The notes below the pieces were generated by a model that worked only from the letters and a program-made list of their open reading frames with translations, searched no databases and was not told the origin of the DNA. Position numbers and translations under genes: made by a program. From Myrica gale (taxonomy: Eukaryota; Streptophyta; Magnoliopsida; Fagales; Myricaceae), in contig OZ005611.1 of NCBI GenBank assembly GCA_963930655.1, forward strand, positions 7,199,501 through 7,263,500: a stretch of DNA of 64,000 nucleotides, given 5' to 3'. Within the stretch, counting starts at the first letter, position 1, and each line of letters begins with the position of its first letter. Positions 43,822-55,175 of this stretch are shown one piece after another.

Positions 43822-45823
43822 TCACGCAGCTGAACTTAGCCCAAATGATTTGACTATGTTGCTGACCCTGTCTGCAAAAGTCCTGGAGGCTATTTTCTTA
43901 CCAGGCACATGAAATGGGTTTGAAACCGCATCTACATAGGCAGCGTGGAACCTCCGGAAAAACTGTACAGCACATTCAAGAAAAGTCTAAAATCAGGTAA
44001 AAGTAAGATATCATGTTCAACCTACAGTAACTCAAAGTGGCAGCAATAAAATATGATCAGCTTGCACCGACGTTATACACAAAATACTTTGACCAAGTAG
44101 AAAAGGGACAACCACTAAACCATGGAATAAGTGGATGATGAGGCAGGAAACCCAGCATTTTGTAAATGGACACATAAATCAAACTTATACAAACATAACA
44201 TGTATTACACTAAACTAACATAAAATGAAAAATGAAGCTGCTAACATTTTTTGGATGTGAATCACAAAGACAGAAAAAGTGCAAATATTTAAATGTACAA
44301 TCTTGAAGGGAGAATGCATCAACAACCCAGGCCAACTGGTTAAAAGACATTCATTTCTTGCCAAGAGATGCTTAACTATATGGAAACAGTAACTAATTTC
44401 ACCATATCATGTTCACAATTAATATCTCTAGACAATAACAGCCAGATCTGAAGCTCTGTCCATTCCTTACAACCAATTATGTTAACGGAACTCAAAGTTG
44501 ACACTCAGTCTCTCGCTCGAGGCAGCGAAGTAGCAAAGTCGCTTCACCACGCACTGCCTGTTTAAAACACATAACAAAAGCCAGATGATATCACATCCTT
44601 CTGCTAGCGATCATGCTTGACATGACTGACTAGCTACAGTATTTCCTGCCAAGCACCTTGAGGAACTGGACTAACAACGAGCTATCAAGCACCATCACTC
44701 AAAGAAGTATCATAAATCTTATTTTGCTCCCTGATATGCACCTCATTCTTTTTCGCTGCAGCTGAGTAAGATGGAAGAAAATGATGACTATATAATCTCT
44801 ATTGCCCCTAGACTGAAAAGTACATCCACTTTTGCGTTTCCTACCACACATAAACTTGTCATGATCTAAACTTCACCGAAGTTCCAGTATGTAACTTCCA
44901 GCTTAAAAAATAATTATGTTTCAATAGACTTACAAAGTAAACCACAATTTTTTTTTCTTCTCTTGGAATACATCCGTTTATGAATACAAATATCAGCCAC
45001 ATTGCAAATATTTCAAACTCAAAATCAAAGTCTCATCACTCTGATCGCCCAGGAAACACTTGCCATTGAACCATAGAAAGCCAATCCATTAACCATACTC
45101 ACATCTCTAACATCGGCATCTCTGACATCCAGATCTGTCGTCACCACGATAAACTTCACCTTTGTATTAGTCAGATATCCGTACCTACCACGACAACATA
45201 ATCTATGAAATCATTCCCAAGGTCACATAACTCTTGTTGCGAAGGAAAAACATTCTCCGACAAACAAATCTTAAAATATTGTATGGAATATTATTATAAA
45301 ACCGTTGGAAAGTGTTCTGACAATCGAAAAAGCCACACTTACACTTTGTAATTTTCGGTGGGATAAAGCAGACCCAGAAATGTCTCATTCAGTGTCGGTC
45401 CAGGTTTTTTCGGATTGTTCACTGAAACGTGAACCATTCAAATCCGATTAATCAACACGAGTTCAGAGTAATACAACGTGCTTTGCCTAAAAAATTCAAA
45501 TCCTAAAACCGAAAAGCTGTTACGGATCATGGACTTGGATGGGAAATTCTTGAAAATAACTGTTACCTCGCTCGTCGACGACGTCAAGGGAGCAGTGAAC
45601 GATGTGGTGAAGCTTGAGTGCATCGTCGGCTTCAGTGAAGCTCTGTATGTACAGCGGGTTGTTCTGTGGAAACACAAAATTAGAAATGAAAATGAAAAAA
45701 TAACAGTGGAAACTAAGATCTATATTTGGGTCTAGGGACGCATATATAGGGAGATTAGAATGGGGAGGGGGGGATGGAGGGAGAGCGCACCTGGTGGCCG
45801 ACGACGGCGACGCACACGATCAT
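43822..45823 (-). CDS. TRAPPC2L: TRAPP complex subunit 2-like protein (TRAPPC2L)
   Basis: It is a sedlin-fold subunit of the TRAPP vesicle-tethering/Rab-GEF complexes at ER-Golgi and endomembranes. Five coding exons on the minus strand: 45823-45791, 45663-45567, 45421-45343, 45184-45103, 43962-43822. The 432 nt encode 143 residues. It reads MIVCVAVVGHQ, NNPLYIQSFTEADDALKLHH, LNETFLGLLYPTENYKVYGY, VTTDLDVRDADVRDFFRRFH and ends KSFGLSSAA. Length and order match the plant family (about 140 residues). Intron 4 is 1.1 kb, the others about 80-160 bp. It converges with RPN3 and diverges from UBC23. Confidence 0.95.
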
Positions 45824-47690
45824 CTTCTCCGTCTAACGTACAAGACGGATGCGTTTTCCACCTGGAGCAAATGCAGTAGCGTCCTACTCTCTATGTTAAA
45901 CCTTGCCATGGGCCAGGAAACCCGACCAATTCCCAGCCTAGATCTCACCAGACCTCGGCCCATCTTGAAGATAATCATAACCCTCCAAACTCTTTTGTAT
46001 TTTTCAAAAGTCTGCTCTAACTAATATCTACGGCTCTCGTTGCATGCCTGAAGTTCTGTGAGACGATGGAAACGTTTGATTGTCCAAAATTTTAAGTTCA
46101 AAAATTTTAACAAAATAAATATAATTTAAAATATTTAATTTTTATACATATATTTTAAATTTTTTTATAAATTCTAATAAATTTCAACCTTCAAAATATT
46201 TTTAAAATTTTAAAAATATGGTAAAAAAACTGAATATTTTGTTGTTGTTTTTACTTACCAGGTGGAAGTGACGTGGAACAGAAACGTTAATGGACCGACC
46301 GGGCAGGTTCTGTTTGGCCTGCAATGGTAAAGCCGGGCTTGATCAGAAGCAATAAGATAGGTGGGCCTAAGATTTAAATTTTCTACAGTAATATATATGA
46401 GGTCATTACGTGAAGCCACGTAGGTCATGTATAGGCCTCGGGTACATCTCACACGATCAAAGGGTTTCAACTTCTGATTTTTTTTTTTTAATTTAATGGA
46501 AAGAGAACTTGGCGGCCAATCTTTTAGTACTATCTGTCCCAACTCCGAACGAGGTAAATGTCTAGTTTTTTTTTTCCTTTTTCGAAGCAATCAAGAGATT
46601 GTTTCATTGCATGCGTGAGTTGACTCAATTAATAGAATCTCTTGCGATTGAACAGGTCTCATCTAAGAAAGCAAAAGTTCCAGACAAGTTAAAAAGGATT
46701 ACACAACCACATATCGACCAAGCATACCTCCAATGAACAAAGTACAAAAGAGATCGTTTTCATCTTGAGTTGGCAACCAGGTAAGATAAAAGGACACTAC
46801 CGATGTTTCGAGAAGACTAGGTGAGATGCATATTAGAGTGTGTTCGGTTAGGGTGTTTTGTGAGGATTTTTTGCGTTTTGAGAATTTTTATGTGATGTTA
46901 ACTTTATTGGTATGCGTGTTGTAGTTATATTTATATGATGTAAAAAATGATGTTTGGTTGTAGAATCTTGATGATTCAAAAAATCCTGAGGATTCATGGT
47001 AAACGAACAGCCTCTTAGTCTACAATTACAACAATATTTACATAATAATAATTCAAATTTTATTTGGGTTCAAATAATTATTATACCAATATTTATATAG
47101 TTGTTTAAATTTGATGCATGAGTTCGATGTACTGAGTCATTCTATTAAAAAGTAGATATGTAATATATTTAACTCAACCTAAGGTAGAAGAAAAAGATTA
47201 TATAATTTGTTGGGAAAATCAAGTAACACCATAAAATAAAAAGGATGGTAACTTATTCCCTTTTGAATTAAATAAAGGAGTTAGTTTTTAAGACATTAGT
47301 AATATTATGTTGCTAATATATAAAAATAAAAGTAGTAACAATTTAAAAAAATTTCCCTTGTTGGAAAAGGCTACCTTGCCTTGTCCCTCTAAAACTCCAC
47401 CAGACAGTTCTCCCATGACCCAAGAAAAGCATATACCTTTTCAATTTGCTTAATTTAAAGACATTCTAAATTGAAGCAAGCCTAAAACTAATTCTAGCTT
47501 CCAACTTCATTGCTTGAGCAAACAAATTCAAGAAATCCACTTTTAAATCCATCATACATTCCCCCATTTGGTCCACTTACCATTTCCTACGGCGGTGATG
47601 GATCTCCGCAACCTTTTGGGTCCCACATCGGCTGAACTGGCATATTACCTAAACGCAAGGGTAGTGTTCGTCATTTAGATCTACGGGGCT
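45824..47690. other. Divergent upstream region between TRAPPC2L and UBC23
   Basis: It contains the TRAPPC2L promoter, an AT-rich tract at about 46080-46240, a MITE at 46841 and AT-rich DNA to about 47360. No gene was found. Confidence 0.5.
46841..47009. mobile_element. MITE, 169 bp, TIR TGTTCG(G/T)TTA
   Basis: The left end TGTTCGGTTA and inverted right end TGTTCGTTTA match at 9 of 10 bases. GAGGATTTTTTG lies 20 bp inside on both arms (inverted). It shares the TGTTCG(T)TT terminus and inner AGGATT with the 300-bp MITE at 6295. Confidence 0.75.
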
Positions 47691-48971
47691 ACCATATATA
47701 AGTTCGGACAATTCGACCAACTATTAATTACAATTATACCCCTACGTCCTCCTTCATAAGACCATAACTCAGCTCCGGTCTCTCTCCCTCTCTCTCTCTC
47801 GTCCTCCCTGTCTCATTTCTTTGGCATTATATTTTCCAACAGGAGCTCCGCGCTTGAAGACGAAAACACTTCTTCTTATTTTTCTTATATCGCTCTTCAT
47901 CTTGTTCTTCTCCTTGAATCGCTCGGTGTTCGGATTCTCTGATTCCAATAGGTAATTTCTGGAAGATCTCGAATCCAGCTACTGCCTATCGCTTAAAGCT
48001 CAAGACTAATGGCGACCTTTCTTCTTTTTCTTATAGACTTTTAGATTCTTTGTGGCGGTGTGCATGTTTTTATATTAATTTATGATCCAATTAGGTGTTA
48101 TTTTACACGTGGATTTTAGCTGGTATGCGTGGCTATGAGGTTAGCCGATCGATTGGCTTAGTATATTCGAGCTGCCCTAGGTTTCTTCAAGTTTTATGTC
48201 ATCTGAATTATCTGAAATAAGTTTTTTTAATAGTGGTTGCATTATATTCTTTCTGATTCAAATATTTGATCGATGATCAATTTGGTTTAAGACATTTGAT
48301 AAACTTTTGAATCAGTGAATGCATGGTATTTTTACGGAATGTTATTATGGAACTTCTTTTTGGACTCTTACGAAGGTTATAAGACTTTTAATTTTGTTAT
48401 ATGTTGGATGAATATCAGTGTGTTTTATGGTTTAGTGGCTTTGACATTCAGCTCTTGGTTTGTTGTTGTTTCTAATATTGTATTAGTTGATGAAGATTAG
48501 ATTCAATGTGAATGAGGGTAAGCAGTTGATAGAGGTACTTATTTTTAAAAGAATGAAATGTGATAGCCCTCTGCATTGAGAATGAAAATAGAGTCTTTAA
48601 GATTGGTCATGAAGTATTACACAAAACTGTATTTCTTAGAATCTGTAGAGGTGATAGGGAATTTATTGATGGGATGGTTTGCAAAATGTGATAATCCATT
48701 CTGTCATTGAAGCTCTTATTTTCTGGGTGTTTCGTTTTCTTAGTATTGAGACTGAAAGAGTTGGAAGACCTGAAAATTTGGGGTCCCTGTATTTGCTTTA
48801 GTTTTGTTGCTGCAAATTATCTTACGGTGGAAAAACTATTTTTAAGAGTGGTAACTTTTATATTGCATGTAGAAGATCTTTAATGTAGAATTTTTGGGGG
48901 GCATGATGGTTTTGGGATGAATAGTAAAATTGGTAGCAGTAGTCTTGCCTTAATCTTCTGATTGTTTACAG
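47691..48971 (+). promoter_or_regulatory. Core promoter and leader intron of the UBC23-like gene
   Basis: A TATA box (CCATATATAAG, 47693-47703) is followed by a CT-rich tract (TCTCTCCCTCTCTCTCTCTC, about 47780-47800), common near plant start sites. A 5' UTR exon appears to end at 47951 (TTCCAATAG before GTAATTTC). A leader intron of about 1.0 kb ends TTGTTTACAG at 48971, directly before the ATG. Confidence 0.65.
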
Positions 48972-51900
48972 ATGGCAGACAAACAATGTGATGCTGTTTG
49001 TGAGTTTAATGAGCCCACCACAAGTGCTCATGATGATAATTCGTTGAACCAAGGTGACTCTATCACCAGCGGGGTTGTTTGTGATCCAAGTGTAGATAGT
49101 GAAAATAACGACATTAGCAAAACTAATGATGCTGCCAGTAACACACGCAATGTTCCATATGTCTATAGGCAGGATGTTGTGAAGAGCAATAGCAGTGGCA
49201 TGATTGGGATAGTGACTGAAGTTGCTGGTGACACTGATTCGGATAGCAGCATTACTGATGACGAGGATGATGAAGGTGACGAAGACGATGACGGTGACGG
49301 TGGTGACAATGAGGAAGAAGATGGTGATGGAAATAATAATGCTGATGGCAATGGTGATTGGAAAAAAGGTAGTGGTAAGACTGGTCCTCTACCAGCAGAC
49401 CAGGTGCGAGTACTTTGGATGGATGAAACTGAATCGACCGTGAATCTTAATGGCGTAACAGTTGTAGATCGTGGATTCTTACATGGGGATTTTGTTGCTG
49501 CTGCTTCAGACCCAACAGGGCAAGTGGGTGTTGTGTTGGATGTTAACATATGTGTTGATTTATTAGGTCCCGATGGATCTATTATGAAAGATGTCCCATC
49601 CAAAGACTTGAAACGCATACGGGATTTCACCGTGGGTGACTATGTGGTTCTTGGTCCCTGGCTAGGAAGAATTGATGATGTTTTAGACAATGTGACTGTG
49701 TTGTTCGATGATGGTTCTGTATGTAAAGTTCCAAAAGCTGAGCCACTGCGTCTAAAACCAATGTCCAAGAATATCCTTGAAGATGGTCATTTTCCTTACT
49801 ATCCTGGCCAGCGTGTAAGGGCCAGCTCTTCATCAGTTTTCAAGAATTCCCGGTGGCTATCGGGATTGTGGAAAGCTAACCGTTTGGAAGGTACTGTTAC
49901 AAAGGTTACAGTGGGATCAGTTTTTATTTATTGGATAGCCTCTGCTGGCTATGGACCAGATTCTTCAACTTCCCCCACTGAAGAGCAGAGTCCAAAGAAC
50001 TTAAATCTGTTGTCTTGTTTTGCCCATGCAAATTGGCAATTGGGTGATTGGTGTCTTCTACCCATGACGGCACATCAATCCTCCATTCCCTTGGACAAAG
50101 GTTTATCAAAATTAGAACTGCACCAATCTATCAACAGTGAATTAGATTCTACTCAAATGGGAAGTGGGTTTGATTCGGAAGAGGTTTCATTGGAGGAATC
50201 AAATGAAAATAGTGAATTCGTTGATCTTGATCCAGTTTCTACAGTGGATGGAAATGAAAGAAATGTTCAAATCAACGAGCCTGAGTCTAGCACTTCTGGT
50301 AGTTCACTGTCAGTTTTAAAGGAGCCTGTCCATGAATCCTGGCCTCTTCATCGCAAGAAGATCCGTAAAGTTGTTGTTAGGAGGGACAAGAAAGCTCGAA
50401 AGAAAGAGGAAAGCTTTGAAAGAGCCCTTTTGATTGTCAACACCTGGACAAAGGTTGATGTGGCTTGGCAGGATGGAACAATAGGATGTGGCCTGGCTTC
50501 AACAAGTTTGATTCCGATAGATAATCCTGGTGATCATGAATTTGTTGCTGAGCAGTATGTCATGGAGAAGATCTCTGATGATGGCGATGATGTGGGTGAA
50601 GCCAGGTGGGTTGGGGTTGTGAAAAGTGTAAATGCCAAGGAGCGAACAGCTTGTGTGAGGTGGTTAAAGCCAGTTGTCCATGCAGAAGATCCTCGAGAGT
50701 TTGACAAAGAGGAAATTGTAAGCGTCTATGAGTTGGAGGGACATCCAGACTATGATTACTGCTATGGAGATGTAGTGGTTCGATTGTCTCCGGTTTCTGT
50801 TTCTACGGAAGCAGCTAGTGATGTGGACTCCAATGAGGAACCAAAGGAGAAAAATGGAGCAAATGAAGTTAAGCGGGATGTGAAAAAACGCTCAGGATGT
50901 AAAAAAGAAGACAATGCATCTGAAAATAAAGCTTGTAAAGGCTTCTCAGATCTCTCCTGGGTCGGCAATATAACCGGTCTTAGGAATGGTGATATTGAGG
51001 TTACATGGGCTGATGGGATGGTTTCAACGGTATATTACTTGCCTCATAATATTGTCTTTCATGGAATTACTCTTGCATGTATTGAGCTCGTATTGATATA
51101 TTGCAACTCAAAAGGTCACTCTACAGAAAAGAAGTTCACCCCCCCCCGGGGACCCCAATTGAGTGGGAAAAAATTAGTTGTTTTTTTTTTCTCTATAGTC
51201 CTTTAATCAACCTATGCGAAATCAGTAACTTTTTTATAAGTTCACAACATAATTATGTCTCATGTTTCCGTCCCTTAGTCATGAACGGAAAAGGATAAAG
51301 GTTGTTTTATTCCAGATTTGAATGATATTGATTGCGTAAATTAGAGGTGAAAAATTCGATAGCTACATACAATGCTTAAATCTCTATATATATGGGATTA
51401 ATTCTTCACAGAAACTGCCAAGAGAGTATTCAGAGATATGTGCAGAAAAGTCATTGGAGGCATCTGATCATTACTTGGATGGGTTTTTTTTTTCTTGTAT
51501 GCCCGATAGATTGAGGGTAGGAATCAAATTTGCAATCTAATGACTGATTGCCTCAGAGAGAAAATTGTTGCGATATGACAATTTTGTCTTCTTTTAGTTG
51601 GTTGGCCTTTAACTTGCAGCATAATGTCGGGATCATTTCTTTTTTTCTTTTTATGTTGAAACATTGCTTCATACAATGATTTCCAATTTTTCTAGTCGTG
51701 AAAGAGTTATCATGATGGTTGATTTTATTCCTTGAATCTTTAATGTGCCATTAGGTTGGACCTCAAGCAATATATGTTGTTGGGCGGGATGATGATGATG
51801 AGTCAATTGCTGCTGGTAGTGAAGTTAGTGACGATGCTGCTAGTTGGGAAACAGTTAATGACAATGAGATGAACACCATTGAGAATGCTGAAGAGGTTTG

Positions 51901-54581
51901 TTTCTGTTCAGAGCATATGAATGTTCTTTAATTTGTTTTCTTCTGTTGAGGAAAGGTCCACCAAAGAAAGTAGGATGTGTGGTGCTTATGCTGGGATTGG
52001 ACTTGTTAGTCAACGTCTCCTAGAGAGGACTTCTAGATGAGGACTCACAAACTAGGATTGGTGGAATTGTGCTTTGGCCTCTCATTTCCTAATTTTACAA
52101 CACAACTTGGTGATATTCAACTTTTATTAATTTTATAGGAATTCTTAGTGTAGTAGATTGGATGGGTGAGTACATGTTGGGAAGCAAATTCTCTGTTCTT
52201 ATTTTCAAGGCAGGAACATCATAGGGTTAGTGTCTCGTCTAGATGATTTTGACCTGTACATAATCTTATTCTCTTCTTCCATGCAGCTAATTTACTAGTA
52301 GAAGACCTGAGATACTATGTAATGCATGCCATCTTTTCTGTTGAATGAGTGAATGATTGCCTTAAGTGATGTTCAGGATGATGGGCTGCATAATGCTGAC
52401 TGCATAAATTCTGACCAAGAAGAAAGTGAAGAGAATCCTGGCAGGAATTCAGCATTGTCGGTTCCCTTAGCAGCAATTCGGTTTGTTACAAGACTGGCCA
52501 GTGGAATATTTTCCAGGGGACCAAAGAATTTAGATCCAAGCTGTTTGGAATCCAATGAAGAGGGCGAGCCTGAATCCGAGCAGACAATAAAGATTTCTGT
52601 GGGAAACGATTCTATTGATGAGTCTAGTTCTCAGCAATCACTTGTCATTGATAGTTGTGATAAGGAGATTAAAGAAGAGATCACCCCTGAGGCTCAAGAA
52701 TTGTTGGAAGAGGCTGAAGCTTTATGCTACTTGAGGACTGAAGAATCAAATGCTCCAGCATGCTCCGAGGACAACACTTGCAGTTTCAAACACTTCGATA
52801 TAGCGAAAGATCCCTTGGACAATTATTTTCTTGGTGCATATGGACAGGTAGCCGGATCATACAGGCTTACTCTTCTTTTTTTCCTGAGCTACCAGCTTAC
52901 TCTTCAAATATACTCGGATAAATTTTAGAATATCTGTCTTGTTACATGGGCACGTAGTGGGTTTTAAACACATGACCTCACTTCCATTGGATTCGTAGGA
53001 GGAGAGGAAATGCTATTTAAGCCAGAATTCAGTAGTGAGAAGGATAAATAGGAAAGTTACAGAGGTGTATTGGGAATATTAACTTGTGAAGCTACCTGCT
53101 TAAGGGGGATGAAACTTTTGAAACTGAAAAAATAACATTAAGTTGCCAAAAGGATGTTCAAGGAGATGCTTGTTTAATGTCTTTATTTTCCTTTCTCTCA
53201 AGGTCCTGTTGTTTTGCTGAAGTCCTCATTCGTTTCCCTTTGACATTTCAAAAACAACCTGGAAATAAAGTTGTTATGTGGAGAGTATCACTGTATTCTC
53301 ACCTAGCAATGGGTTTAAGCGTATTTATTGCATTAGTTTACTTATTTTCTAATGCCCTTGCAAAATTGTTCAGATATCTCTCTCACACACGCAAGATCAC
53401 TTCTTGTGTTTTGAACCTATTTTTCTGAATGAATGTCAATTGCAGAATAACAGTGGAAGGAAGTGGTTTAAGAAGGTCCAACAAGATTGGAGCATCCTTC
53501 AGAATAATCTACCTGGTAAGCAGTATACTTCAATATGTCAAATTGTATAGCATGTGAGAATTTAACAGCTATGTCCTATGTTAGCGACTCTTGGTTTCAC
53601 GGGCAGAATTTTTTGACAGATACAATCTACGTAAGAGTTTATGAAGATCGAATGGATCTCTTAAGGGCAGTAATATTTGGGGCATATGGGACACCTTACC
53701 AAGACGGCCTCTTCTTCTTTGATTTTCACCTTCCACAAGAGTACCCTGATGTTCCACCAGTAAGATAGTCTCTTGTTCTATCCTTGGTCTGGAAGCTGTG
53801 CTTTCTGATTGTTTTAGCTGATCCTATACCATTTTTGTTGTCTTAAATGCGAAGAAGGGATTTCTCTTTCTGTTCTCTGACTAAATCTTTGATGTGCAGT
53901 CAGCATACTATCATTCTGGCGGCTGGCGGATAAATCCAAATTTATATGAGGAAGGCAAGGTGTGCCTTAGCCTTTTAAATACTTGGACGGGAAAAGGAAA
54001 TGAAGTCTGGGATCCAAAGTCTTCTAGCATACTTCAAGTTTTAGTTTCTCTCCAGGGGTTGGTTCTAAATTCTAAGCCATATTTCAATGAAGCTGGCTAT
54101 GATAAGCAAGTTGGGACGGCTGAAGGCGAGAAAAATTCACTGTCATACAATGAGAACACGTTCTTGCTAAGCTGCAAGACAATGATGTATCTTATGAGGA
54201 AAACCCCAAAGGTAATATATCTTTTACCAGTATCCAATTTTAGTTGTACTTGTCTTGGATTGTTCCCAAAGGGCAGAGATCAAACCCTGTACGGATAGTG
54301 TTCTTAAACTCAAGTTTCTACTTTTGTCTTTTTGTTCCCTTTATAAGTGCAGTGGCAGCTTTTTTTTGCACTCGAATGGCCATATTGCATTTTTAGTCAG
54401 TCTGTATGCACATCACTCTTGTTTGCTTGTGTGCATTAGGCACGGTATTCACACCGCACCTTTTAGGGGGTTGGGGTCAAAGTTTGGGAGTGTGATCGGC
54501 AACCTTTCTGATTTGGGTTAGAAAGTATTGGTAACCACAATAATATTTGTACTTGTCAGCTGTATATCCAAAATACAGATA

Positions 54582-54614
<33 letters not shown>

Positions 54615-55175
54615 GCATGATCGAAGTCATATTTGGTTGCAACATATTGTATCGTCAACTGTAGGGGGGGGATCTTCAATTCTTTCATCGCAAAAAGAGT
54701 GCCTTGTGTTGGGATGAGCATATGGAATATCTGATTTCGCTTATTCTTTAGTTTGTGTTGAGGCATTGTGCTTTGTGTGAACACGCATCCTTGGTAATTT
54801 TTAAGAACTCTTTTATTTTTGGGGAAAATCTAACATATAACTAATAGTGCCTTGACAAATTGGAATTCTTGACTGTCTTAATGGCTTGTCTAGGACTTCG
54901 AAGAGCTAGTTAAAGACCATTTCGGGAAGCGGGGGTACTACATCCTTAAGGCCTGTGATGCATATATGAAAGGTAATTTAATAGGCTCTCTCACAGAGGA
55001 CGCCTCTGCTAGTGATCAGAGCGATGCCAATTCAACTTCAGTCGGTTTCAAGCTGATGTTAGCGAAGATAGTGCCGAAGCTTTTCTTGGCCCTCAGTGAA
55101 GTTGGAGCTGATTGTCATGAATTTAAACATCTGCAACACACACAGTATTTGAATAGCCAGCCTCTCAACATCTAG
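48972..55175 (+). CDS. UBC23: Large ubiquitin-conjugating enzyme, UBC23/UBE2O-like
   Basis: It is an E2 (possible E2/E3 hybrid) related to UBE2O and plant UBC23/PHO2. Seven coding exons: 48972-51029, 51755-51895, 52377-52847, 53446-53515, 53620-53759, 53900-54211, 54894-55175. The 3474 nt encode 1157 residues. Residues about 85-130 are very acidic (DDEDDEGDEDDDGDGG). Several SH3-like UBE2O-type modules follow (VRVLWMDETESTVNLNG, FTVGDYVVLGPWLGRIDDVL, VDVAWQDGTIGCGL, VTWADGMVSTVGPQAIYVVG). The UBC domain starts near residue 914 (YVRVYEDRMDLLRAVIFGAY), and the catalytic cysteine is about Cys982 in EEGKVCLSLLNTW. The first exon stays open past its donor (51030) to 51206, but the continuation beyond it loses homology and the GPQAIYVVG join supports the splice. 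Confidence 0.93.
54588..54608. repeat. (GA)n microsatellite in the last UBC23 intron
   Basis: A GA dinucleotide run of about 10-13 units (approximately 54583-54608) in the intron between 54212 and 54893. No other feature is attached to it. Confidence 0.8.

Noticed and set aside
51030-51206. Read-through extension of the first UBC23 coding exon
   Set aside because: A good donor at 51030 joins to GPQAIYVVG at 51755 in frame as the family requires; the extension has no family similarity and ends in poly-T-derived residues.
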